Shown here: positions 28,361 to 35,928 of the stretch, in pieces
Position numbering within the stretch: the first letter of the stretch is position 1
How the letters are laid out: the number at the start of each line of letters is the position of its first letter
NCBI GenBank assembly: GCA_022483015.1
Contig: JAKVOB010000001.1
Span: 310,001-374,000, forward strand
Direction of reading: 5' to 3'
Length of the DNA stretch: 64,000 bases
Source: Atopobiaceae bacterium
GTDB taxonomy: Bacteria > Actinomycetota > Coriobacteriia > Coriobacteriales > Atopobiaceae
The notes under the pieces: model-generated
Told to the model about the DNA's origin: nothing
The model's input: only the letters and a program-made list of their open reading frames with translations
The model's database searches: none
Position numbers and translations under genes: made by a program

Positions 28361-29095
28361 CTACTTGCCCTCGCAGAGCGCGTAGGCCTCCTCGTCGACC
28401 ACGGCGACGCAGTTGGTGTGCAGCTGCAGGATCGACGCCGGGACCTTGGGGGTGACGGGGCCGAAGGCCATGTCGTAGACAGCCTGCGCCTTGTCCGCGC
28501 CGCTTGCCGCGATCACGATCATGCGCGCGTTCATGATGGTCTGCACGCCCATGGTATAGGCCTGGCGGGGAACGTCGTTGGGGTCGTCGAACAGGCGGCT
28601 GTTGGCCTCGATGGTACTCTCGGTGAGGTCCACGCAGTGCGTGCCCTTCGAGAAGGCATCGTCGGGCTCGTTGAAGCCGATGTGCCCGTTGCGGCCGATG
28701 CCCAGGAGCTGCAGGTCACAGTAGCCGGCAGCCTCCACAAGCGCGTCATACGACGAGCAGGCGTCCTCGACGTCGGGGTTGGCCCCGTCGGGCACATGGA
28801 CGTTATCGGGGTCGATGTTGATGTGGTCGAAGAAGTTCTTGTGCATGAAGAAGTGGTAGCTCTGCGGATCGCTATGCGTGAGGCCGCGGTACTCGTCGAG
28901 GTTGTAGGTCTTGACCTGCGAGAAGTCGACGTCGCCCTTCTCGTACCACTTGATGAGCTGCTCGTAGGCGCCGATGGGGGTGCTCCCCGTGGCCAGGCCC
29001 AGGTTGCAGTCCGGGTCGAGGATGACCTTCGCCGAGATGATGTTGGCCGTCTTGCGGCTCATGTCGGCATAGTCCTTGCAGCGAATGATCTTCAT
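28361..29095 (-). CDS. nagB: Glucosamine-6-phosphate deaminase
   Basis: Converts glucosamine-6-phosphate to fructose-6-phosphate and ammonia, feeding amino sugars into glycolysis. The 244-residue protein shows LGLATGSTPIGAYEQLI (phosphate loop), YNLDEYRGL with the catalytic Asp, and LLGIGRNGHIGFNEP with the ring-opening His. Start ATG 29093-29095 after GGAGG. No nagA is adjacent. A 7-bp inverted repeat (29140-29146/29156-29162) about 45 bp before the start could be an operator or the rdgB terminator. Confidence 0.96.
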   Translation of the reverse strand: MKIIRCKDYADMSRKTANIISAKVILDPDCNLGLATGSTPIGAYEQLIKWYEKGDVDFSQVKTYNLDEYRGLTHSDPQSYHFFMHKNFFDHINIDPDNVHVPDGANPDVEDACSSYDALVEAAGYCDLQLLGIGRNGHIGFNEPDDAFSKGTHCVDLTESTIEANSRLFDDPNDVPRQAYTMGVQTIMNARMIVIAASGADKAQAVYDMAFGPVTPKVPASILQLHTNCVAVVDEEAYALCEGK

Positions 29096-29193
29096 GGTGT
29101 TACCTCCAGCTCCGGCCGCATCGGCGGCTCCCGACGGTCATTCTCTCTCTGATTTAGAGAATACCCGTTTGAGCTGGGGAAACTGGCACAGAA

Positions 29194-29832
29194 TCATAGT
29201 ACCAGTTGTAATACCAGTGCCTCGAGCGCATGGAAGCGGTGCGAGATTGAGTTCTTCTCGTCGGCAGTGAGCTCGGCCATGGTCTTGCCCGGCGTATCCG
29301 CAGGCAGGAAGAGGGGATCGTAGCCGAAGCCGTGGTCGCCCCTGGGGGCGTGGCCCACCGTTCCCTCGCAGTCGCCCTCCCCTGCCAGGTAGGTCCCATC
29401 GCGCCGAACGAGCACCACGCACGAGTGGAACCGGGCCGTCCGGTCCTTGTCGGCGATACCAGTCAGCTCGTGGAGGAGCTTCTCGTTGTTGGCGGCGTCG
29501 TCACCGTGCACGCCCGCCCAGCGGGCGCTCATGATGCCGGGGGCACCGTCGAGGGCGTCGACCACGAGGCCCGAGTCGTCGGCCACGGCGAGGTCGGCGT
29601 CGACCTCGGCCAGGGCCGCACGTGCCTTGATGAGGGCGTTGTCACGGAAGGTGTCACCGTCCTCCACCGGGTCGGGAAAGCTCCCGAGCTCCCCCAGGGC
29701 CACGAACCTCGCCCCGGGCATGTGGGGGCCGAGGATGGCCTCTATCTCGGTGACCTTGTGGGGGTTGCCCGTGGCGACCACGATGGTGGTCGGCGTGCCG
29801 GACGTGGTGCTGTCGGTGCGTGACACGCTCAT
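29194..29832 (-). CDS. rdgB: Non-canonical purine NTP pyrophosphatase (RdgB/HAM1)
   Basis: Hydrolyses ITP, dITP and XTP to monophosphates, keeping them out of DNA and RNA. The 212-residue protein has TIVVATGNPHKVTEIEAIL at the N-terminus, GDTFRDNALIKARA, LAVADDSGLVVDALDGAPGIMSARWAG and FGYDPLF plus KNSISHRFHAL at the end, all HAM1 signatures. Start ATG 29830-29832 after AAGGGAG; the longer frame lies in rph. It follows rph by 25 bases in a murI-rph-rdgB operon, an order common in Gram-positives. Confidence 0.95.
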   Translation of the reverse strand: MSVSRTDSTTSGTPTTIVVATGNPHKVTEIEAILGPHMPGARFVALGELGSFPDPVEDGDTFRDNALIKARAALAEVDADLAVADDSGLVVDALDGAPGIMSARWAGVHGDDAANNEKLLHELTGIADKDRTARFHSCVVLVRRDGTYLAGEGDCEGTVGHAPRGDHGFGYDPLFLPADTPGKTMAELTADEKNSISHRFHALEALVLQLVL

Positions 29833-29857
29833 GACGGCTCCCTTGCGACGTATTCCC

Positions 29858-30598
29858 TTATGCCGAGAAACCCGTGACCTCGTCCTGGAGCGCCACGAGG
29901 CGCGCGATGCCGGACTGCCCGAGGTCGAGCAGGTGGTCGAGGGTCGCCCGGTCGAAGGTGGAGCGCTCGCCGGTGCCCTGCACCTCCACCATGCCGCCAT
30001 CGGGCGCGCCGACCAGGTTGAGGTCGACCTCGGCGTGGGAGTCCTCGGGATAGTCGAGGTCGAGCAGGCACTCGCCGCCCACGACGCCCATCGAGATGGC
30101 CGCGACCTGGCGTGTGAGCGGGAGACGCGGCAGCTGGCCCTTCTCGACGAGGGCGGCGAGGGCGTCATGGAGCGCCACCCAGCCACCCGTGACCGAGGCG
30201 GTCCGGGTACCGCCGTCCGCCTGGATGACGTCGCAGTCTATGGTGATGGTGCGCTCGCCCAGGGCCCGGAGGTCGCAGGCGGCGCGCAGGCTCCGGCCCA
30301 CCAGGCGCTCGATCTCCATGGAGCGGCCCTTGCGCTTGCCGTACTCGCGCTTCGAGCGGGTGTTGGTCGAGGCGGGGAGCATCGCGTACTCGGCCGTGAC
30401 CCACCCCTGGCGGCTGCTCTTGCGCCAGGCAGGAAGCGTCTCCTCCACCGTGGCCGTGCAGAGCACGCGCGTGTCACCGAACTCCGCCAGACAGCTGCCG
30501 CTGGCGTTCTTCATGACGTCGCGCGTGAGCGTGACCGGACGCATCTCGTCTGCGGCGCGCCCATAGCTACGGGCACGCGTCTCGTTCGTGTCGCTCAT
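29858..30598 (-). CDS. rph: Ribonuclease PH
   Basis: Phosphorolytic 3' exoribonuclease that trims tRNA precursors. The 246-residue protein contains RPVTLTRDVMKNASGSCLAEFGDTRVLCTA, the RSMEIERLVGRSLRAA block with phosphate-binding arginines, TIDCDVIQADGGTRTASVTGG and DLDYPEDSHAEVDLN. Size and order are typical. Start ATG 30596-30598 lies three bases after the murI stop with GGAGG overlapping it. Confidence 0.96.
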   Translation of the reverse strand: MSDTNETRARSYGRAADEMRPVTLTRDVMKNASGSCLAEFGDTRVLCTATVEETLPAWRKSSRQGWVTAEYAMLPASTNTRSKREYGKRKGRSMEIERLVGRSLRAACDLRALGERTITIDCDVIQADGGTRTASVTGGWVALHDALAALVEKGQLPRLPLTRQVAAISMGVVGGECLLDLDYPEDSHAEVDLNLVGAPDGGMVEVQGTGERSTFDRATLDHLLDLGQSGIARLVALQDEVTGFSA

Positions 30599-30601
30599 CG
30601 C

Positions 30602-31507
30602 CTAGTCCTCCTCGTCCTCTATGTCGCCGGAATCGGCCAGGGCCTCCAGGTCCTCCACGTCCACATGCTCGATGGAGGCCAGGGCGTGGCCGAAGATGAA
30701 GCCCCCCGCCACCGCGAACGACGTGATGTCGTCCGAGGTCGTGGCGAACCGGTAGTCAGGCACGTGCGCGGGCTCCGCGAGCTCGCCGCGGCGCGCGAGC
30801 GTGTCGGCCACCTCACGGCAGGTCTCCTCGGCCGAGCTCACGATGCGGACGCCTGGCCCCAGCGCCCGCTCGATCTGGTGGGCGAGGAGCGGGTAGTGGG
30901 TGCAGCCGAGCACCACCGTGTCGACGTCACGGCCGACGAGCGGTGCGACGTCCTCCTCCACGATGGCGCGGACCTCGCTGGTGTCGAAGATGGCCTTGTC
31001 GCTCATCCAGTCCTCATGGAGGTGCCGCCCTCCGGCGAGCTCGTCCTCGACGATGCTCACGAAGCGAGGGGCGGCACACTGCGTCACCCGCACGCCTGCG
31101 TCGAGGCCGTGGATGGCACGCACGTAGGCATGGGAGCGGACCGTCCCCGAGGTCGCCAGGACGCCCACGCGCCTGGTGTGCGTGGCCTGGACGGCGGCAC
31201 GTGCGCCCGGCTCGATGACGCCGATGACGGGCACGTCGAGGCTGCGCTGGAGGACGTCGAGGCCTGCGGCCGTCGCGGTGTTGCAGGCGATGACCACGAA
31301 CTTCACGTCCCGCTGCTCGAGCCATGCCCCCACCTGGCGCACGAACAGGCGGACCTCCCCCTGGTCACGGGTGCCATAGGGGCAGCGCTTCGTGTCGCCC
31401 ACGTAGGTGATGGACTCCGCCGGCAGGGCGTGGGCCACGGCACGCGCCACCGTCAGCCCGCCAAGGCCGGAGTCGAAGATGCCTATGGGCTTGTCACAAT
31501 CGCACAT
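30602..31507 (-). CDS. murI: Glutamate racemase
   Basis: Makes D-glutamate for peptidoglycan. The 301-residue protein shows GIFDSGLGGLTVARAV (catalytic Asp), VVIACNTATA with the first catalytic cysteine and VLGCTHYPLL with the second. A C-terminal extension of about 50 residues, acidic at the end (SGDIEDEED), goes beyond the usual 260-270. The start ATG 31505-31507 has GAGAGA upstream. It heads murI-rph-rdgB. Confidence 0.95.
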   Translation of the reverse strand: MCDCDKPIGIFDSGLGGLTVARAVAHALPAESITYVGDTKRCPYGTRDQGEVRLFVRQVGAWLEQRDVKFVVIACNTATAAGLDVLQRSLDVPVIGVIEPGARAAVQATHTRRVGVLATSGTVRSHAYVRAIHGLDAGVRVTQCAAPRFVSIVEDELAGGRHLHEDWMSDKAIFDTSEVRAIVEEDVAPLVGRDVDTVVLGCTHYPLLAHQIERALGPGVRIVSSAEETCREVADTLARRGELAEPAHVPDYRFATTSDDITSFAVAGGFIFGHALASIEHVDVEDLEALADSGDIEDEED

Positions 31508-31587
31508 GATGTCTCTCAGTCGACGATAAGAACCATCCTACCGCTCGCGAGGGGATGCCATGGGCCCTCCATGGCGCGAGCGCAAGC

Positions 31588-31619
31588 GGGGGCGCCTACC
31601 TCGGATGGCAGGCACCCCC
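31588..31619 (-). terminator. GC-rich stem-loop between tRNA-Val and murI
   Basis: GGGGGCGCCTACC (31588-31600) pairs with GGCAGGCACCCCC (31607-31619) with two mismatches. It probably ends the tRNA-Val transcript. Confidence 0.5.
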
Positions 31620-31631
31620 ACGAAAATGCCT

Positions 31632-31707
31632 TGGTGGGCGATGAGGGATTCGAACCCCCGACCTTGTGCGTGTAAAGCACCTGCGCTAGCCACTGCGCCA
31701 ATCGCCC
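31632..31707 (-). tRNA. tRNA-Val (anticodon TAC)
   Basis: Minus-strand cloverleaf: acceptor GGGCGAT/ATCGCCC, D arm TGGCGCAGTGGCTAGCGCA, anticodon loop TTTACAC (anticodon TAC) on a GTGC/GCAC stem with a G-A mismatch at its base, T arm CGGGG GTTCGAA TCCCT, and an encoded CCA. Confidence 0.95.
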
Positions 31708-31800
31708 CTCATACCTGCGTCGTTGCCGGAACAGGCTGCGGTAAGTGTACCACGGGGGCAGGCCCTCCGAAGAACGCATGCGCTTCTCGGGGTAGGCACG

Positions 31801-31806
31801 TATACT
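31801..31806 (+). promoter_or_regulatory. -10 element suggesting a leaderless murE-like mRNA
   Basis: TATACT ends 7 bases before the ATG at 31814, so transcription would start at or next to the start codon. No ribosome site is seen. No good -35 box is visible. Confidence 0.4.
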
Positions 31807-31813
31807 GGTGCCC

Positions 31814-33358
31814 ATGGATATCACACTCGCTTCTCTCACACACCTGCTCGACGACGAGGGCCTGCTCGCCCACAGCTCCTGCGACCCCACGCCCGTGTCA
31901 GGCGTCACCTTCGACTCCCGCGACGTGACCCCGGGAGACCTCTTCGTCTGCAAGGGCGTCGCCTTCCGCCCGGCCTTCCTCGAGGCCGCGCTGTCGGCTG
32001 GTGCCGTCGGTTACCTCGCGGACGAGTCCCACGCGGCCGAGCTCGCCGCCCTGGCCCCCGACGTCCCTGCGCTGGTCGCGCACGACGACACGCTGCGCCC
32101 TGCCATGGCCGATGCCGCCGCCGAGGTCTATCGGCACCCCGACCGCGACGTCCGTGTGGTGGGCATCACCGGCACGAAGGGCAAGTCGACCGTGGCCTAC
32201 CTGCTCAGGGGGATCCTCGACGGCGACGACCCCTATTCGACCTGCGGCATCACGGGCTCGATCGAGACCTTCGACGGCCTGGAGCGCTTCGAGAGCCGGA
32301 ACACCACGCCCGAGGCACCCGAGGTCTTCCGCCACATCGCCCACGCCCGCGACGCGCACCTCCCCTTCATGCTCATGGAGATCTCGAGCCAAGGGCTCAA
32401 GTACGATCGGGTCCGTGGCCTCTCGCTCGAGGTCGGGGCCTTCCTCAACATCGGCCGTGACCACATCTCCCCCGTCGAGCACCCAACCTTCGAGGACTAC
32501 TTCGCCAGCAAGCTCAGGATCTTCTCGCAGAGCGAGGTCGGCATCGTCAACCTCGGCTGCGACCACCTGGACAGGGTCCTCGCCGCCGCGGGAGCCTGCG
32601 AGCGGGTCATGACCTTCTCCGTGGATGCCCCAGGCCCCGTCTGCGGGACCGCCCCCGACGTCTGGGCAACGGACGTCCATCCCTCGCTCGGCTTCATCTC
32701 GTTCACCGCGCATACCCCCAGCTGGACCTCGCAGGTCATCCTGGGGATGGGAGGCCTGTTCAACGTCGAGAACGCGCTGGCGGCCATCGCGATCTGCGAG
32801 GTCCTGGGCATCGGCCAGCAGCGGGTGCGCGAGGGGCTCTCGAGGGCGAAGGTCCCCGGACGCATGGAGCTCGTGGAGTCCGGCGACGGGCAGTGCGTCG
32901 GCGTCGTCGACTTCGCGCACAACGAGATGTCCTTCGAGAAGTTCTTCACATCCATCAAGCAGGAGTATCCCGCCAGGTCCGTGGTGGGCGTGTTCGGCGC
33001 GCCTGGGAACAAGGCCGAGGAGCGTCGCACGCAGCTGCCCGCGGTGGCGTCGCACTACTGCGACCACATCGTCTACACCGAGGACGACCCCGCGCGCGAG
33101 GCCCCCTCTGACATCTGCGCCCAGCTCGTGGCGGCCACCCCGGCAGGGCAGTCGTACGAGGTCGTGCTCGACCGCACGGACGCCATCAGGCGCGCGGTCG
33201 ACATCGCCCGCGCCGGACGTGCCGCCGGGCAGGAGGCCGTCGTCTGCGTGCTTGCCAAGGGCAACGATGATTGGATCAAGCGCGGCACGACGTTCGAGCC
33301 CATGGTGCCGGACGCAGAGGTCCTGCTCAAAGCCCTGCGTTCGACCGAGAGCCTCTAG
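31814..33358 (+). CDS. murE: Mur-ligase family protein, UDP-MurNAc-tripeptide synthetase (MurE) type
   Basis: MurE adds the third amino acid to the UDP-MurNAc-dipeptide wall precursor. The 514-residue protein has the N-terminal UDP-binding domain with VTFDSRDVTPGDLFVCKG, the ATP loop GITGTKGKSTVAY, RNTTPEAPEVF, MEISSQGLKYDRV and NIGRDHISPVEH. The C-terminal domain is unusual: VDYAHTPD becomes VDFAHNEMS, and the selectivity motif reads EDDPARE, nearer the lysine-type DDPN than the DNPR of diaminopimelate enzymes. I infer a non-Dap residue such as Lys or Orn. ATG 31814 chosen; GTG 31808 is the alternative. It is followed by a HAD phosphatase 17 bp away. Confidence 0.8.
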   Translation: MDITLASLTHLLDDEGLLAHSSCDPTPVSGVTFDSRDVTPGDLFVCKGVAFRPAFLEAALSAGAVGYLADESHAAELAALAPDVPALVAHDDTLRPAMADAAAEVYRHPDRDVRVVGITGTKGKSTVAYLLRGILDGDDPYSTCGITGSIETFDGLERFESRNTTPEAPEVFRHIAHARDAHLPFMLMEISSQGLKYDRVRGLSLEVGAFLNIGRDHISPVEHPTFEDYFASKLRIFSQSEVGIVNLGCDHLDRVLAAAGACERVMTFSVDAPGPVCGTAPDVWATDVHPSLGFISFTAHTPSWTSQVILGMGGLFNVENALAAIAICEVLGIGQQRVREGLSRAKVPGRMELVESGDGQCVGVVDFAHNEMSFEKFFTSIKQEYPARSVVGVFGAPGNKAEERRTQLPAVASHYCDHIVYTEDDPAREAPSDICAQLVAATPAGQSYEVVLDRTDAIRRAVDIARAGRAAGQEAVVCVLAKGNDDWIKRGTTFEPMVPDAEVLLKALRSTESL

Positions 33359-33375
33359 ATCCGAAGGAGTCCCAC

Positions 33376-34290
33376 ATGTCGCACCTGCTCTTCCCCACGG
33401 CAAGGCCCGCCGGCGAGATGGCCGAGCGCCTTCGCAAGGTCCGCTACGTCATCTCTGACGCCGACGGCACCATGCTCACCGGCGCCAAGGCGACGGTCGC
33501 AAGCGACGGCTCCCCATCCGCCGAGCTCGTCGAGACGCTCGTCGAGCTCACGCGCGCAGGCATAGGCGTGATTCCCTGCACCGGGCGCAACCGCTCGATG
33601 ATCAAGGAGGACGCCCGCGTACTCGGCATGCCGGGATGGATCGCCGAGATGGGCGGCATCGTCTGCACGAGGGAGTCGAGCCAGCCCGAGTGGAGCTACT
33701 TCACAGGCGACATGCCCTATGACCCCGAGTGCGGCAGGACCCCGCACGACGTCATCTGCGAGACGGGCGTCATCGACAAGATGCTCATCCGCTTCGCCGG
33801 GCACCTCGAGTGCTACCACGACAACGGGGTCGGCTTCGAGTACCGCGAGGTCACGGTAGCCCTGCGCGGAGATGCCCCGGCCGATGTCATGCAGGACATG
33901 CTCGACGGGTGCGGGCTGCCCCTCTACCTTGCCGACAACGGCCTCGTGCCGAGGATCTCAGGCGAGACCACGCTCGAGTGCGACCTCGACCATCCCAAGG
34001 GAATCCACACCTACCACGTCACCCCCGTGGGCGTCACCAAGGGCACCGGCATCGTCCGCTTCGTCGAGCAGGCCGGGCTCTCGCCCGACGAGGTCATGGG
34101 CGCAGGCGACTCCCCGGCCGACTGCATCATCGCCGACCACGTGGGGGTCTTCCTCTTCATGATGAACGGGCTCGACCATCCCATGGCCGACGAGGAGCTC
34201 TCCGCCCGCTCCAACATCTACCTGTCGAGCAAGCCCTCGACCGATGGCTGGTGCCAGTGCATGAGGGCACTCCTGGCAGCCAAGGAGTAG
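33376..34290 (+). CDS. HAD-superfamily (Cof-type) hydrolase
   Basis: The 304-residue protein has the HAD nucleophile motif VISDADGTML (Asp28, Asp30), motif II-like VIPCTGRNR, a C2-type cap and motif IV GAGDSPADCIIAD after HVTPVGVTKGTGI. These fit Cof/YidA or mannosyl-3-phosphoglycerate phosphatase-type sugar-phosphate phosphatases; the substrate cannot be told. Start ATG 33376 after GAAGGAG. It is coupled to the MurE-like gene, which suggests but does not prove a role with wall precursors. Confidence 0.85.
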   Translation: MSHLLFPTARPAGEMAERLRKVRYVISDADGTMLTGAKATVASDGSPSAELVETLVELTRAGIGVIPCTGRNRSMIKEDARVLGMPGWIAEMGGIVCTRESSQPEWSYFTGDMPYDPECGRTPHDVICETGVIDKMLIRFAGHLECYHDNGVGFEYREVTVALRGDAPADVMQDMLDGCGLPLYLADNGLVPRISGETTLECDLDHPKGIHTYHVTPVGVTKGTGIVRFVEQAGLSPDEVMGAGDSPADCIIADHVGVFLFMMNGLDHPMADEELSARSNIYLSSKPSTDGWCQCMRALLAAKE

Positions 34291-34309
34291 CTGGGGTCAG
34301 GGCGAGGGA

Positions 34310-34348
34310 AGAGGGGAGGTCGGGACTCGTCGTCCCGGCCTCCCCTCT
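34310..34348. terminator. Strong bidirectional terminator between convergent genes
   Basis: AGAGGGGAGGTCGGGAC pairs with GTCCCGGCCTCCCCTCT around a 5-base loop, between the HAD gene and the alcohol dehydrogenase gene. Confidence 0.8.
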
Positions 34349-34373
34349 CGTTCGACCCTTGCGGGACCGGCTC

Positions 34374-35588
34374 CTAGAAGTCGACGTCCACGTCGTTGTA
34401 GACGCACTCGAGGAGCTTCTCCATCTCCTCCTGCGTGGGCTGACGGGGGTTGGCACCCGTGCAGGCGTCGAGCAGCGCGTTGGCCGCGACGTCATGCTTC
34501 TTGTCCTCGAACTCCTGGTAGTCGATGCAGGAGGTCTCGGACTTCACGCCGGCCTGGCCGTAGTTCTTGATGCCCTGGGGGATGTTGAGCTCGTCGTTCA
34601 TGCCGCGGATGTACTGCACGAGCGCGGCCACGAGCTCCTCGTCCGTGCTGCCGGAGAGGTGCAGGATCTCCTTGGCGACGTAGGCATAGCGCTCGCGGGC
34701 ACGGTCGTCGTGTGCGTTGAACTGGATGACCTTGCCGAGGTACATGGCGTTGGCGCAGCCGTGGATGATGTGCCCGCCGCTGAACGCCGCACCGGTCTTG
34801 TGGGCCATCGAGTGCACGATGCCGAGAAGGCCTGACGAGAAGGCGATGCCGGCGATGCACTGGGCCTCGTGCATGTGCTGGCGTGCGACCTTGTCACCGG
34901 TGTAGGACTGGGGCAGCCACTCGGTGATCTCACGGATGCCGTGCAGCGCGTTGGCATCGGTGAACATGCTGGCAGCCGTGGAGACATAGGCCTCGAGGCA
35001 GTGCGTGAGGGCGTCCATGCCGGTGTGCGAGCAGAGCTTGGCAGGCATGGAGTAGGTGAGCTCGGGGTCGACGATGGCGACGTCGGGGGTGATCTGGAAA
35101 TCAGCGATGGGGAACTTGATGCCCTTCTCGTAGTCGGTGATGATCGAGAAGGCCGTGACCTCGGTGGCCGTGCCAGACGTGGAGCTGATGGCGCAGAAGT
35201 GGGCCTTGTGGCGGAGCTCAGGCAGACCGAAGACCTTGCACATGTCCTCGAAGGTCGTGTCGGGATACTCGTACTTGATCCACATGGCCTTGGCTGCGTC
35301 GATCGGGGAGCCGCCGCCGATGGCGACGATCCAGTCGGGGCCGAACTCCTGCATGACGGCCGCGCCCTTCATGACCGTCTCGACCGAAGGGTCGCTCTCG
35401 ACACCCTCGAAGAGACGGACCTCCATGCCTGCGGCCTTGAGGTCGGCCTCGACGTCCTGCAGGAAGCCGCCAGCACGCATGCTATGGCCACCCGAGACGA
35501 TGATTGCCTTGCTCCCCTTGAGGTTCTTCACCTCGTGGCGGGAACCCTCACCGAAGTAGAGATCACGCGGATTGGTAAAACGACCCAT
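34374..35588 (-). CDS. Iron-containing alcohol dehydrogenase
   Basis: Group III (FucO/butanol dehydrogenase-like) NAD(P)-dependent dehydrogenase of 404 residues that reduces aldehydes to alcohols in fermentation. It has the dinucleotide motif AIGGGSPIDAAKAM, SSTSGTATEVT and the metal ligands in TGMDALTHCLEAY and VHSMAHKTGAAFSGGHIIHG. Start ATG 35586-35588 after GGAGG. The C-terminus (CTGANPRQPTQEEMEKLL) is typical. It is monocistronic. The upstream 257 bp to the cstA terminator contains no gene, and I see no clear redox-regulator (Rex) box there. Confidence 0.93.
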   Translation of the reverse strand: MGRFTNPRDLYFGEGSRHEVKNLKGSKAIIVSGGHSMRAGGFLQDVEADLKAAGMEVRLFEGVESDPSVETVMKGAAVMQEFGPDWIVAIGGGSPIDAAKAMWIKYEYPDTTFEDMCKVFGLPELRHKAHFCAISSTSGTATEVTAFSIITDYEKGIKFPIADFQITPDVAIVDPELTYSMPAKLCSHTGMDALTHCLEAYVSTAASMFTDANALHGIREITEWLPQSYTGDKVARQHMHEAQCIAGIAFSSGLLGIVHSMAHKTGAAFSGGHIIHGCANAMYLGKVIQFNAHDDRARERYAYVAKEILHLSGSTDEELVAALVQYIRGMNDELNIPQGIKNYGQAGVKSETSCIDYQEFEDKKHDVAANALLDACTGANPRQPTQEEMEKLLECVYNDVDVDF

Positions 35589-35845
35589 GACGTTCCTCCA
35601 AACCTAGGCCGACGAGCTTGTGCGCCGGCAACATATAAGAAGGGGACGCATCCCCTCAACGCCAAGGCTATTCACCAGCCGCACCACATGATGCAACCGG
35701 CGAGGACCAATTGGTATTGTATCCACGGCCTGAACCGGCATGCACGGGTATCGCTTCGCCGATTGTTCCGACCGCCTGCGGCAAAGACTACCTGGCACTA
35801 TTTACAGAATCGAATGACTACGCTCCAATGGACATTGCAGAGCAA

Positions 35846-35879
35846 AGGTCCCGAGCCGCCAGTTGACGGCCCGGGACCT
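35846..35879 (-). terminator. Terminator downstream of cstA
   Basis: AGGTCCCG...CGGGACCT stem with inner GCCG/CGGC pairing; on the minus strand it is followed by TTT. Confidence 0.7.
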
Positions 35880-35928
35880 CATTCGTTTCAGCGAGGGACG
35901 GGTGGCCCGCCCTCCGTATGATGGGACC

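Noticed and set aside
29194-29220. TACCAGTTGTAATACCAGT as a NagR/DasR operator for nagB
   Set aside because: It is a direct rather than inverted repeat and lies inside the 3' end of rdgB; it does not match the known TGGTCTAGACCA palindrome.
35589-35845. Gene-free stretch upstream of the alcohol dehydrogenase searched for a Rex box or riboswitch
   Set aside because: No TTGTGA-N6-TCACAA palindrome or recognisable riboswitch core was found.
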